This document shows, one piece after another, positions 10,860 through 32,998 of a stretch of DNA of 64,000 nucleotides. This stretch comes from Allolobophora icterica (lineage: Eukaryota > Annelida > Clitellata > Crassiclitellata > Lumbricidae): the NCBI GenBank assembly GCA_963556255.1, contig OY744605.1, positions 10,360,826 to 10,424,825 on the forward strand. The letters are read 5' to 3'. Made by a program: the position numbers and the translations under genes. The notes under the pieces were generated by a model. The model saw only the letters and a list, made by a program, of their open reading frames with translations. It had not been told where the DNA came from and ran no database searches. How positions within the stretch are numbered: the stretch's first letter is position 1; every line of letters starts with the position of its first letter.

Positions 10860-11305
10860 TCTAATGAACACGATGATTACTATGATTAGTATGATGATTA
10901 GCATAAGAAGGATTACGAAAAAGATTATCTAATGCTTCAAGCATTTTAAAAATGTCTTTAAACCGAAAACAGTGTTGATAATGACTTTTACCATGATCAA
11001 GAAGACGATTTTGACACTGATGTGATGTCAATATTCGCAAGCGAAAATTCTCAAGCGCTACTTTAAAGTTTAGCGCAGGACACCAGCTTATTGACGAGCG
11101 CTGCGTCATATCAGAGAGGATGTCCAGAGATACCAGTCCAAGTCAGGTTGCCAGAGGACCAGTAAGAGAAGGAGGCCGAGGAGCGATTACTTATGGGGCG
11201 AGAATTATTGAAAGGCGGAGGACAGGATGGCATGACATTAATCGTAATCGTGATCGCAACGTTGAAATATCTACAGACCACTAAACAAACAAAGTCGCGG
11301 GTACC
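10860..11305. other. Interspersed-repeat remnant, no gene
   Basis: Contains GCGCAGGACACCAGCTTATTGACGAGCGCTGC-type sequence (11070-11104) and ATTAATCGTAATCGTGATCG, both also seen near 7450-7530 and 31170-31210. This marks a dispersed family, probably LINE or SINE tail sequence. Confidence 0.4.
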
Positions 11306-11313
11306 AGGTTGTT

Positions 11314-11665
11314 CAGTGTGTAATCTAGACGTCTTTAGGGGGATGTCCCCCCAGGATTTATGTTTCCCCCAGAGGCCAGCAATATTACAATGCATAGACT
11401 TTTAGGGGAGGAAAATCCCCCCAGGATACATGTGGATACATGTTCCCCCTAGAGAGAATTCCTAAAAAAGGTCATCAACCTTTTTGAGAGAGTAATTGGT
11501 GTAGAAAAAGTAAGGAAAAAAAATGTCATCAACTTTTTTTGAAGATGAAACTAGGAAAAGTTAGAAACTTTTTGACGATGGATGAAGAAAATCTTGTGTA
11601 AATTCTTTGGTCCCTCCAGAAACCTTGTTTCCCCTCCCAGAAGAGGGGGACTAGATTAAACACTG
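11314..11665. mobile_element. hAT-like MITE, 352 bp
   Basis: The terminal inverted repeats CAGTGTGTAATCTAG and CAGTGTTTAATCTAG (right end reverse complemented) differ at one base. The flanks carry CAGGTTGTT directly on both sides (11305-11313 and 11666-11674), one base longer than the 8-bp duplication usual for hAT. The interior holds GGGGGA/TCCCCC motifs and no coding. Confidence 0.75.
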
Positions 11666-11674
11666 CAGGTTGTT

Positions 11675-12436
11675 CAGAAGCGCTCTGTGAAATAAGAATC
11701 GATAGGTGGGTAAGGTCAGGTTCGGTTCAAGGTCAGAATCTGAAGGTCAAGAAGATAGGTAGTCGGACGGCCAGTGTGGATGATGTTTCGAATAGGAACG
11801 GCAGAGGGAAGGGGAAGAGGAAGAATCAGGATAGGAATTGAGGAAGAGGATTGTTTTCCGTTTTGAGCAGTAGACTTAAGCAGAAATTGCAGGAGGTGCA
11901 GTTTTGTTGAGTTCGTTGTTTGGGTCAGAACCGTCAGAAAGCAATGATTCTGACAACGACACGGATGCACCAACTATAGTATCTTAATCACGAGAGTCTA
12001 GAACCGAGACACCTTTTGGATCAAGATGGCGTTTTTCTTACGCAGACGATTCCGGATAGAACGCAACCAGCCGTATGACGCGCCACCTACCGTATAACTG
12101 CCGCACTTTGCGATCAAACCCCACGACCTTTTCCACGGCTTTGCCTAGACGATGCCTTTGCATCACTGCTCACGTCCAACGAACCGTCTCCAGTAATTGA
12201 CGTACTACTTGGCTTATTAGTCACGTCGTTAGGTCGAGGAAGTGTCACGTGTCAACTCTCTACTTGATCCGGGTCTGTGATCGCTGCAGGAAGTGCACGC
12301 GGTTGATTTCTGTAGAGCATTGCACGTATGTGTTCGTAGTAGCGACAAAACGATTTATTGAGTTGTTGTATTCGATAACCGGGAGTTGAACATTCTTGCA
12401 CAGCGAGATGCTCTTTTATATGGCGTGATTTTTGCG
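11675..12436. other. No recognised feature
   Basis: Unique-looking intergenic DNA, moderately CpG-rich from 12000 to 12320. No domain-bearing open frame. Confidence 0.4.
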
Positions 12437-12438
12437 TA

Positions 12439-14332
12439 GGGTAACTTGGGGTAATATGGACCCCTTAACATAAATGACTATTTCTGAGCAAAATCAAGCA
12501 TCCATACAGTCCAATTAAATTGCACCCAAATGCTTTCATTATAATGAAGCAAAAACATAATTGTTTGTGAACAATTAACATCAATTTATTTCAAAATATA
12601 GAAGATATTAAAACTTACAAAAAGGTCCATATTTCCCCATGGTCGGGGCAATATGGACACACTTGAAATGGGTAATATGGGGTAATATGGACCAGGTCCA
12701 TATTACCCCTATCCAATGATCTTAGCATAGTACATAATACTAGTTATAAAATTACTGTCAGTTTCCTTAATCATAATATTTATCATCAAATCAAATCGTT
12801 CATTGGCATATAATTGGCTACATGGCTAGATTACAACACGGTGAACAGATTTGAAAGTATCAATTATCACTTGATACTGGTAATATGTAATATCCAAAAT
12901 GCAAAAGTAGGCTACTAGAAAGCTGCATAAAATATTGTCAAGACTGCTGACTAGACAAGCTATTAATACTGTATAATATATGCACTTTATAAAAACTTAT
13001 CCTACTAGGGTAAAAGGTACAAATTTTGTTAAACAATAACAAGCAGCTAAAAGTCCGCAAAAGAGTTCAACGGGTTCAGTGTTTAGGTCTATGTGCAACG
13101 TTCACATACAAAACTATGCTGGTTTGGGCTGGCACCGGCATATTCGAAATGTGCTGATCCATTGCACATTTGACACTGAATCCACGACTCTGTTGTTGCT
13201 CCAAACAGGTCACCACAGTAAAGACAGCAGCAGCACCACTGGAGCGTGGAAGTTTGCGTTTGCTCGACTTCTCTTTCTGTATGCCTACGCTTGAACTTGC
13301 CGCTGATTCTTACGTCGTGTTAGGCCTAATAACCCCAGATCTCTTTGGCTTCCAGTTCTCTGTTAGGCCTACTTTCGGTTTCGTCGACTTGCTATTCTCG
13401 GTTCTCTGCAAATCGGACTCGCGCTTCTCTTTTGACAGCAGTTTCAGCAGTTTTTGCAACTGTTTAGCTTTCATGGCCTCAAGTTCCTTCTTATAATTAT
13501 GGAGAAGTGGTTAGCACACCCACATGGGCGACTTTGTGTTTGGATTTGCCTTCCATTGCTTTTGGCCTGCAGTATGGTGTTTCGTCAATCTTGAGAATGG
13601 AAGAGAATGAAATACCAGCTGTACTGCTCACTGCTGCAGCCAGAGCACCTTCATCAGTACCACACGTATCTCCATTCTCGCCTGCAGTCTCATTCACTGT
13701 GCTCGGACATTCTTCCACTTGAATGTTCTCACCATGTCTGCTGCTTTTGAAATAACAATAATACATACAAATTGATACAATATATAATCAGAAGAATAAA
13801 TAATCATAATAATAATAATACAATAATATGGCCTAATACAAATAGATTCAATCACTATTGCATTCAAACACTATAGAATTCAACTGAGATAGGCTCTACG
13901 GGTTGCATGGACCGTGGTCCATACAGCCCCATCACAGTGGGTCCATACAACCCCAAACAGGGTACACGACTATAACCACAGCTAAACAACATATTATCGC
14001 TCGTGTTGCATAAAAATATGTAGCCCTGAAAAGCGCAACATTTCAACGAAAAAAATGATATATTGGTTATATTTACCTGTCGCTTACAACTAGTCGGTAT
14101 TCTGGATGGCAGATGTCAACAACAAATAACAATTGACGAACTGTGTACGTGCTATCACTCTTTTAATTGTAAATCGGTCCAACAACATCGGTAATAATAT
14201 CCGGCGCGACCACAGCATAGAGTAGTATAATAAACTATAACAGGCTTAATTAAATGCCAGTGACTACTTCCTTCAGTTGGTAACTCACTATGGTCCATAT
14301 AGCCCCGGGGTCCATATAACCCCAAGTTACCC
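12439..14332 (-). mobile_element. pogo-like (Tc1/mariner superfamily) DNA transposon, decayed
   Basis: The ends GGGTAACTTGGGGTAATATG and, reverse complemented, GGGTAACTTGGGGTTATATG differ at one base. Each is bordered by TA (12437-12438 and 14333-14334), the target duplication of the Tc1/mariner superfamily. Extra copies of GGTCCATAT...CCCC lie inside near both ends. The reverse strand holds C-terminal transposase remnants (about 13730-13080): an ILKIDETPYCRPK segment, a VLTTSP motif like the VLTSTP seen in pogo/Tigger proteins, a Lys-rich stretch, then in another frame a cysteine module with CLYCGDLF and WIQCQMC. Stops and frameshifts separate these pieces and the DDE core is missing, so the element is dead. 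Confidence 0.8.
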
Positions 14333-14554
14333 TATATAAAGACCTACGCCCACTGAACATGTACCTAGTACTGGTAGTTTTACATTGAAACAAGTGCAAC
14401 AGTGAGGAGCCGTACAAGTTTCTTTTTCTTAAACCGTTGCGATGATTTTCTGCTCAGCAAAGAATCTCTTTTAAACTGGAACTTAAAGTTGATTAAACAT
14501 TGAACTACGACCGACTACAGTATTAAATATTCCGAACTTGTTTCATAATTTTAT

Positions 14555-14870
14555 CCCTATTCAACGAAGTCATTTGATTCTCTTTCTCTGGTTGTACCTA
14601 AAACTGGAACTGTTCTTGGTGAACGAGCTTTATCGGTTGCTGAGCCTAGATTTTGGATTTCGCTCTCTATGTCGCTTCGTTCTGCTGTGTCGTTTATGTC
14701 ATTTAGTTTTCAACTTATAGCTTATCTCTTCAAATTGCTTAGCTACTGTAGGCTGCTTCTCTGTTTTACGGACTGATCTTCTGGATGTTGACTTGATCAG
14801 GACTTGGGGTTGGAGCTCTAGCTTGTGCATTAGATTCCGGCGCTATATACATTATTAAGTAATGATACTA
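14555..14870 (+). mobile_element. LINE (CR1-like) reverse-transcriptase C-terminal fragment
   Basis: Translation from about 14607 gives LGERALSVAEPRFWISL, a decayed form of the FGxRAFSVAAPRLWNSLP motif at the C-terminus of CR1-type ORF2 proteins. A tail with GTGCATTAGATTCCGGCGCTATA follows, shared with other LINE tails in the window. Stops interrupt the frame. Confidence 0.6.
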
Positions 14871-14879
14871 GCAATAATA

Positions 14880-15162
14880 CACATATATTTATGTATGTAT
14901 CAAGACACTTAATATAGCGCAGTTTATGCAATTTGCAAAAGCCTTGCAGCTCATATGACTAGGCCTATCTAACAGATCTAAACCAATGCGCTTTCAGACA
15001 GCTTGCAAATGTATGCTACACACAGTGAAAGGCAACAGTACGTAAGTTTGATGGGGGACGGTCACAGGAGGAAGGTCCAGGATATAAGATGGTCTGGAGT
15101 TGATGTGCGGCAGCGAGGCACCTGCTTATCTCCACTTGTGAAAAAGCGCAACGATCGCCGAC
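14880..15162. other. No recognised feature
   Basis: Short intergenic stretch with TATGTAT words. Nothing assigned. Confidence 0.4.
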
Positions 15163-15170
15163 CCTGACGA

Positions 15171-15482
15171 CAGGGGTGACGACAGAAATTCCGGACCCTA
15201 GGCAGAGCAGTCAAGGGCCCCTAAATTATCTTTATGCTTAATGAGAAAATTTAAAGAAAAAAACAAACTTAAATTAAAAAGTGTGGGTAGGACCGTACGA
15301 TATTATATTAATATATACAACTGATTTTATTCAGTAATATTATATTTAAACAGGCATAAATCATAAACTTTGTATGACAGATTATACTATTTTTCATAAG
15401 ATGATTGCGGGCCCGACCGGCCGGGCCCATAAAATTCGCCGGGCCCCTGGGCATTTCCCCTCTGCCCCTATTGGCGGCCCTG
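15171..15482. mobile_element. hAT MITE (CAGGG family), 312 bp
   Basis: A reversed relative of the element at 33558-33995: it shares GACAGAAATTCCGG near one end and GGCGGCCCTG at the other. Flanks CCTGACGA (15163-15170) and CCTGACTA (15483-15490) are an 8-bp target duplication with one mismatch. There is no coding capacity. The left terminus is diverged (CAGGGGTGACGAC against CAGGGCCGCCGAC). Confidence 0.8.
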
Positions 15483-15568
15483 CCTGACTACTCGAGATTG
15501 GAACAAAGAGCTCCCTGGTTTATGCCGGTGCAGTGACAACTGAGGCACGTGTCAGAATGATGATATTC

Positions 15569-17355
15569 AATGTAAAGTTCAGGAGTTTACTTTACACTTT
15601 TCCTGTGTGTAGGAGTGCCATTAAAAATGAAACCTTGGTTTCTTTCTGTGGTCGATTATTTCTTGGTCTCCACATACAATGTGCACTTCTGACCTTTGTA
15701 TAGATGATGGGAGTACAATCAAATCAGAGCTGCATTGTATTGTATTGCATTATACCTGGGTATTAAATTGATTGTGGTTTGGTTTCGTGCGCCATCGGTT
15801 GATGCCTTGTGCATTAGAAATCAACGCTATAGAAGTTTCTAAATAATTACACTGTATTGTATTATGTTCTTGTGTAATCAGAACCGCTTTTACCGAAGGT
15901 ATCATAACGCTCTCATGTTTCTCTTTAGCTCAAGAGACAACGAATCTTGCAGTAACTGCTGTAGGACCCGCGAGATCGCCGAGACGTTCTAATGTTCCTT
16001 TCTTTTAAATTCCCTTAATGCATTCGCACTAAACAGTAAGTTTCAATTTATTCGCACTGAAGTAGAAGGATAATTAAACACAGAAAATTCTAAAGAAAAG
16101 AAACAGGAAACTAGTGTAACATTTAGTCCAGGAAGGAACAAAGCTAACCGAAAAATCGTCCAGCAATTCTACAAGAGATAACAGTTACTGTTACAAATTT
16201 GCTTACCTAACACTTACTTAACCGATAATTGCTTGTGGCAAATTAACTTAACTATTTCCCCGGACTCTGTCCTTGCACCAAAACTTGTCTCCTGAGACCT
16301 TGAATTTATATAGCGCCGGTGTATAAGCTGGTCTCCTTTTCAGCCCTATTTTATGTATTACAATGGATTTTCTATAGATAAAGTCTTTAAAGCCCATCTT
16401 TTGCTGGTGCTATTACAGGCAATAAAGACTCGAGAACATGTCTGCAACCGGGAGAAGAGCGACGAATCCACGTAGCCTCATCTCTCGCTGTACCAACGAC
16501 CACCTGTCGTCAGAGCCACCCTAATGAGATTCTGCTCCTCTAGAGATTGAGAGCAGATGCCAGTCGCGAGGATTATCCTCCTAAATTGCCCAAACGAAGA
16601 CCGAATCTGAGAACCAATTTCGAATAAATGTTTTGCAACAATTACGAAACGTTTATGATTGCGAGTTTCTGAAGGCGCTGGCTCATCTATCGTTCGTTAC
16701 TGGTTTAATTAAATCAAAACGAGGTGTTCGTTGGACAAGTTAATTACCCGAGAGGCATGAAAGGTATAATCAAGAACGAGGGATAATTGGTATTTTTGAA
16801 TCCGTCTATCACAGGCTTTCTGGAGGAGATCCTTCGGAATTGTCTTTGTTCAGTCATCATTCTGCTTCAGTGCGAATAAATCGAAACTTACTTTTTAGCG
16901 TCAATGTATTAAGGGAATTTAAAAGAGAGGATAAATAGAACATCTCTCGGATCCTGCAGAAGTTACGGCAAGATTAACTGTCTCTTGATCTCATGATACC
17001 TTTTGTAAAAGCGGTTCTGATTAGAAAAGAATACAATGCAGTGTGATTATGTAGAAACTTCCATATCGTCGGTGTCTAATGTAGAAGATATTAAGCGATG
17101 GCACACCAAAGCCAAACCACAATCAACTTAATACCCAGGTGTAATACAATACAATGCAATACAATACAATACAATACAATACAATGCGACTGTAATTTGA
17201 TTGCATTCCCATCATCTACAAAGGTCAGAAGTGCACATTCTATGCGGATAACAGGAAATAATCAACAACAGACAGAAGGCCACCAATCCAAGGTTTCATT
17301 CTTAATGCCACTCCTATATACACTGGGAAAGTGCAAAGAGCACTCCTGACCTTTG
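15569..17355. mobile_element. Large inverted-repeat element (~500-bp arms, ~770-bp spacer)
   Basis: The left arm (about 15569-16075) and right arm (about 16850-17355) are imperfect reverse complements throughout. Matched landmarks include CAGGAGT with GTGCACTTCTGACC, CTAATGTTC/TTAAATTCCCTTAATG, TTCGCACTGAAG and a TATTGTATTG / CAATACAATA run. The spacer has no clear open frame. It could be a foldback-type DNA element, or two LINE-derived tails inserted head to head, since CGCCATCGGTTGATGCC is shared with the LINE tail near 42840. Confidence 0.7.
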
Positions 17356-17490
17356 GAAGAGGACACAATCAATCGCTAGATCGATAGGACATGCACTACA
17401 GATCACACTGACACGGTCCTATGTTAGAAAGTTATACGTATTACGTTAATGTATTTTTGCGCTTTATATGTCGTTATACTATATAAGCTT

Positions 17491-17864
17491 ACTAGCTGTA
17501 ACCCGTGAAAAATCACGGTATATAAAAAACAATTATTATTGCAGTGATAACAATAACGTCATATTATAGGCCTATAGCCGTCGTCAAGAAAACCGTCAAG
17601 ACAACCGTCGCCAAGGCGGCAGCATAGTGACGTCACAATAGTGTTTGTTTACGGGACAGACAGACAGACAGACGTACAACGGTTATTATGTAAGTTGATT
17701 ATTGCAGTGATAACAATTAAGCTTACTTCCCCTTATATTATGACGTCATATTATAGGCCTATAGCCGTCGTCAAGACAGCCGTCGCCAAGGCGGCAGTAT
17801 AGTGACGTCACAATAGTGTTTGTTACGGGACAGACAGACAGACAGACGTACATCGGTTATTATG
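17491..17864. repeat. Two tandem single-arm copies of the 289-739 element
   Basis: 17491-17698 carries ACTAGCTGTAACCCGTG through to GACAGACGTACAACGG as in the left arm at 289. A second, 5'-shortened copy follows at about 17699-17864. The tandem head-to-tail layout contrasts with the head-to-head palindrome at 289. Confidence 0.8.
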
Positions 17865-19000
17865 TTGTTTGATTCTGCCCATGACTTGTAATTTGAAAGA
17901 GGCATGCATAAAATGGTAATCTAGATATGTTCCATATCTCATTTAGACAAAGTAACAGGACATTTTGCCGTTGATTTTTAACCATTTAGACGCTCAAATC
18001 AGCAGCAGTAACTATTTTCGATCAGTATAATTATGTTGAGCAGTAGGCCTGCGACTGGGTTAGAAACCCATTCATAGGAATTAATTCTTCTCTGGGTAAG
18101 TTCGTTTTAAAAGAGTAGGAAGAAACTTGCTGAAATCGCGACTAATGGAACGGTCAAGTTGAAGCATGCAGAGCTGGACTTGGACTCATTTTGGATATTG
18201 GTCGAAAAGGAAGATACATTCATTGTTCAGAAAGCTTTGCAAATTCTAATGCAGTTTTTGATTATATTTACCTCCTCGAGTTCGAATTTTCTGCTATAAC
18301 CGCCATAAAAACAAAAAGCGGGATCGACTTTTGTCTGTTGAGGACAAATTATTACAGGTATGTCTCTCTACGATTTATCCGAGAATTTAACTGCTATGCC
18401 GAAGCCATCAGGCACAAATTTTGCACTAAACTCGATGAACGTTACATGTAGTCCCGCGTTTCTATAAACCTAGCAGAATATTTTCCATATTCTATCCACC
18501 TGTCAGAAATAGTTACTGGCGAAATACAATAATATTGTTTCTGTGAACTACACTATACAGTGCTAAAGTAGGCCCTGTGTAGACCCAGTGTCGTCTAACC
18601 CCGACCTGGAATGGAACAAACCCCCACTGTGGCCGACCTATATATATATATATATAAGAGAAGTCGCTCATAACTCTAAATTAATTTATTATATAGGCCT
18701 ATATCATGCATGGTCGATAACAAAAGTTATTACAAGCTAAAACCTGAAATAAGAGATTATTATACTATAAATGTTCACTAGAACTGTTTTCTGACCAGTA
18801 ACTTATCCTTTCCCCCATTTCTTGCAACCATGGGAGATCGTTTTCACAGCCCCAATCTCCAATCGATAGACGCTACGGTGTAGGCCTATTTGTAATGTAA
18901 TATTATAGCCTGCACCAGGAATGCAAATTTTAAAGGCTGAACATTAACCCAACATTACAAGTTAAATTATATTTCTTGAAATATCGAACGGGTGAAATGC
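17865..19000. other. No recognised gene
   Basis: AT-rich intergenic DNA with AGGCCTA words. An 86-codon plus-strand open frame at 18191-18451 has no domain or signal peptide that I can name and is not called. Confidence 0.4.
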
Positions 19001-19039
19001 TCTGCGTTCCGTGAACAAACGAGTGCTTTGTGGAATGTT

Positions 19040-19579
19040 CCATCTCTACGAAAATGTTGAAAACCACTGCTCTAGAGCAAAGCATGGTCCAAACAGCAGC
19101 ATATGATGAAAACCACAGAAAACATCTGTTGCAGCTGTTCCGTTTGGGTTCTAAATCTAAATGTCGTTGGCTAGGCCAAGAGCAAATGATCTAAGCGATG
19201 TTAAGACAACTAAAAACCATAACTTAGAAACATTTGATATATTATGCAACACCGAAGACTAACTAAGATAAGCAAGTACTACAATACGATTCCGTATAAA
19301 AGCAATACCTAAGCAATATGTTGTTTTGTGAGATAAACTAAATAACATGCTATTCATTATTCATAGTGTTCTATCAATGCCAATCTGATGATCAACTGAA
19401 ACTCTTTAAAAATACTTTTCAGACACATATACGTTATTCGGAATTCAGTCGACCTAGTTGGTAACAAATTAGTCACCAAATTTACGATGCTCATATGCAC
19501 TCAAAGTGCTCCAGTGCCCAGCAGAGTTTTTTTTAAACTCAAAAGAATGTTCGTAGCTGCATCGAACTCTAATGATGAT
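19040..19579 (-). other. 3' flank of copy A, shared with copies B and C
   Basis: About 500 bases past the stop codon match the 3' flanks of copy B (39470-39760) and copy C (51560-51980). Shared words include GGCTAGGCCAAG, AACATTTGATATATTATGCAA and TAATTAAGATAAG-type strings. The duplication unit therefore includes downstream non-coding DNA, possibly the 3' UTR. Confidence 0.7.
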
Positions 19580-29229
<9,650 letters not shown>

Positions 29230-29399
29230 TGTATTTGCAATGATCAGACCTGTATGAATATGCAAATTCTGAATATATTCTATAAGGTATATTAAGTTCT
29301 TATTTTGTTGTTGTCGGCTATCTATTTTCAACAAAATTGATATTATGTGCGCACACCTCTCTGGTGGTCATATTTGTCACTGGTAGTTCGGAAATTAGG

Positions 29400-31030
29400 C
29401 TGAGCCTTTCCTTAGATACCGTACATTTTTCGAAACTGCGATTGCTTCTTGTCGCTATATTCTACATGATAAAATAGCAACAAGTCGTTGTAGAAACCTT
29501 GATATTCTTTACGAGTTGTGGTAACGGTTTATTGTGTTTTAACGGATAAGTTATTCTATTATCTCCCTGTCGGCGATCGCGTACTCACACCTGGTTCTTA
29601 GGTACTTGACGGACGAACTCCACGCACTTCGAAGTTCAGTTGGACCAACAGACAGTCGACCTTGAAGGACACTCTGTCAGTATCAACTATGGAGACTGCA
29701 ATGAAACACCTCGTGCTCCACGAGCAAACCTCCATCGCCTCTTCGTGTCCGCAACCTAAATGTTCGCGTGCTTGGGAACAAATCTTCATCATTGCAGGGA
29801 TAAATCGCTTCCTCTGGACGATGTTTTCTGCGCTGCTGAAACCTGGCATGAACCTAGCAACTCTCCCTCAGTCATTCTCTCACCTGAGGGATATCTCTGC
29901 GTTGACCAGCCCCGACCTTTCGGGCCAGACAAGAGTCGTCCGCATGGTGGGATATGCATATTCCACTACAGAACTCTTCGCATCACCAGGCACGAGCTAG
30001 GAAGCCTTTCCCATAGGATTTATGAACACCTCTCAATTCTAGTCACATACCGCCTTGCTCTCAGGGAATAACACCTAAAATCTTCTTATGAATTCTCAGA
30101 GTTCTTTTCTCATCTATCTGAACTCTCTCGGATTGTCTACTTACTCTGTGACCTTAACATACATCTCGACAATGCTGACCCTTCTGACACCACATGGCAC
30201 GATCACGCATCTGCTCGATTCTTTCTCTTTTGTACAGCACATATATGTTCCCACGCTGAATAGAGGACAAACTATGGATGTTATCGTCACACTTACAGAC
30301 GTGTCCATCCAAATCCTTTTATCTCAACCCAAGCCTGACATCATTGCTGAGCCACAGATGAATTCTATATCCAAACACTCCGAAATTTAGTATTGACCCT
30401 GTGTTCTCATGGCTTCTAAAATATCAACCTCACTTCGTTGACATTATCTTACCTTTCCTTATTAACCTTCTCTTTCTACTGACATACTTCCTACCTCTTA
30501 GAAAGCACACTTCTTCCTCGAACTAGAATAATGCACCAGACTGATATCTATACGGAGACCATATCACACGTACTGTTCTTCTATCTCTACACTGACTTCC
30601 TAAATGTGAGCGACTGAGCGTATCCGCTTCAAGCTGGCACTCCTCATTTACGAAGCACATGCGAATGATTTGCCATCCTACGTATCTTCAAAGGTTACAG
30701 TTACATGTATATCAAAGGCCGATTCTCTCTTCGATCAATTGCTACTGGAATGTATGCTCTTCCTGGTACACGTCTTGTCTTCGGCCGGCGTTCACTCACA
30801 GTTGCCGGTCCCTCCATCTGGAATTCTCTACCTGCTCATGTTCGCAACTCTCCTACCGAGACAGTCTTTCACTTTAAACTGAAAACTTACCTTTTCCAGT
30901 CTGCTTAGAATTTCGAATGTTTGCCCGGTTTAAACATGCACTTCAGAACTTTGTAAAGTGGGGTGCATAATCAAACTACAGCTGTATTGTATTTGCAAGA
31001 GGAAAAGCAACGGTCCAATCCCTAGGTAAA
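29400..31030 (+). mobile_element. CR1-like LINE, internally deleted and decayed
   Basis: The first part (about 29740-30070) translates to ETWHEPSNSPSV, PEGYLCVDQPRP and GGICIFHYRTLRITRHEL, the endonuclease domain of CR1-type LINEs. A later part (about 30600-30910) gives ARPGTRLVFGRRSLTVAG-like and SIWNSLPAHVRNSPTETVFHFKL, the reverse-transcriptase C-terminus. The catalytic RT core is missing and frames are broken. It lies between copy A exon 1 and an upstream block conserved with copy B. Confidence 0.8.
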
Positions 31031-31039
31031 ACAATAACT

Positions 31040-31150
31040 GTGCAAGGTAGACATTTTCACCGTGCCTAATGGTGTTGAGCACATACAGGTCGATGCCAGG
31101 TGCTTTCAACGAAACATCGCACTCAGCATCGAAGTCGTAATCGTCCACAT
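31040..31150 (-). other. Upstream block of copy A conserved with copy B (possible 5' exon)
   Basis: Reverse strand encodes ECDVSLKAPGIDLYVLNTI-ENV in one frame. The copy B block at 47062-47160 encodes a similar string (ALKSIGNNLQVFNSV-ENV) in its own frame. It may be an upstream coding exon, a conserved leader or decayed sequence; no clear splice donor follows. Confidence 0.35.
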
Positions 31151-31199
31151 TTCTAAAGCGATACTCAAAAGCTAAGCGCAGGGCACCAGCTTATACACG

Positions 31200-32998
31200 A
31201 GCGATGCATAATGCTTCAACTATTTAAACTGTCATACAGTACCTTCCTTCTTTGCCGGTTTCTCACTGTGAATTCGTCACTAACGAAACTGGAATGTAGT
31301 CAAGGTTCTGCTTGCGATGCATCCGTACGTGCTTTTACGATCGTCTGATCACCGGTTGATGAAAGTTGCTAACTTCGAATCACTTTAAAAGTCCTTGACA
31401 CAGCAATACAGATTTATTCAAACAATAGCAAAAGACTGACGTAACTATTTTCCTACAAAATTAATAAATGGTGGTGAATTGCTAGTTAGAAGTTAGTCAG
31501 ACGATTTAACCAATTTATTAACGAGCGATACACGTGGTTCACCCAAACTGAACCCAATGTTACCGTACCTACAATGTACTTAATATGTAAATATATATCA
31601 GCTCATAGTAGGATTTTGGAGGCGCTCATTTCCTTCTCGTAGGCGTTGATATCAGCAATGGACAAATCCAAGGTCCTGGGAACGGGGCCATGGCGTCGCA
31701 GGCCATGCCGTTTACTTACTAGGTTGCACCAGTATCAAACGATACTGTTTTGTGACATTTCAGGCATATGGACACGCAATTTGCCCAGTGATGTTAAGCG
31801 GATTCGAGCCAACAACTACATGATCATCGACCTAGCATGTCACAGGTAACCAACATGTGTCGCACGTCTAATTATGTGAAAATTATATAATTTCTATGTC
31901 GTTGAATTGTAAGAATTCTGCTTACCACCTTGTGATGTTGTAATAAACTGAGCTTCCGCGTAAAAGCAAAAACAATTCCAGATGTGTCTTGAAATTATTA
32001 TACACTGGCGCATGAGCAAACTTGACTAACTTGTCTAGGCTTGATTAGTCGTCTGAGAGCCACTTCATCGTTTCAAGTGACTGCAATATTACACAACAAC
32101 CATTGACGATAAGCGAAACACATACGTACGTGAGAGGGTGTGACAAACATTTTGAGCAATCTTCTTTTGCTTTTATCGCGAATCATTGAGAAATATTCAC
32201 TAATCAACCTACTGCTTAAGTTTAGGGCTACTCCTTCGCTATTCATATACCTGGTTCAAATTGAAGCCTTAATGCAAAAAGTCGAAGTTGTACAAGAAAC
32301 TCCCTTCCTTACTTTAAGCACCAATAAAGCACCAATAAAGCTAACTGTTACACGGGACTCATTTTCTATCATACACCGTCGGACTACAATGCTATCAAAA
32401 TTTGGTTCCTTTGCGTTATTCAAGTAGAGGCTTTCAATCTAAAACTAAGCAAAATGGTTTTTAATGCTTATAGAATAGAGGTAGCCTACGCTCTTATTAC
32501 TATTACTATAATCAATAATTATATATTTATATCGTATTTAATTCACGAATTAACCTAGAGCGCGCGTGTAGATAGAAAAAGATGTCTTAAATTGTTGTTG
32601 ATATAAAATTTAAGATACAAAATCGTTCCCCAAAGCTGGTGTTGGTCGATTCCATAATACAGATAAGGTCCAGTCTGTTAAGGCAAGTTGGAACAAGCAG
32701 CTGGCCAGAGTAAGCATATCTAAATTTTCCGGATGGGTTCGAGCGTGAGTGGAATGCTTGGTGGTAGACAACGAAGTGGCTTGAATACAAATCTCTGGTC
32801 GACGTAACTATAGTGCCATTGTTATCTCGTGCAGTGTCGAATCTATATGAGGAATTATCAGTACATTTTCAGAAACAACTTCTACCTCGCTACTTAAAAC
32901 ACATTCTAGATGTAGTATTTTCTTCTAGTTTCTCTACCCGCCCCTTTTCCTCCTGCTCTTCTTTATTCTTCTGTGAGTCTATTGCAATTGGCTAAACA
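31200..32998. other. Copy A upstream flank, no recognised gene
   Basis: Partly matches the upstream flank of copy B (47150-49680), for instance AATTGTAAGAATTC-TGCTTACC and CTTGTGATGTTG. This shows the duplication included 5' flanking DNA. No other gene was found. Confidence 0.5.

Noticed and set aside
18191..18451. 86-codon open frame as a gene
   Set aside because: No domain, signal peptide, promoter or paralogous support.
29598..30390. Host genes in the frames between 29.6 and 30.4 kb
   Set aside because: The readable pieces match LINE endonuclease motifs in shifting frames, so they belong to a decayed retrotransposon.
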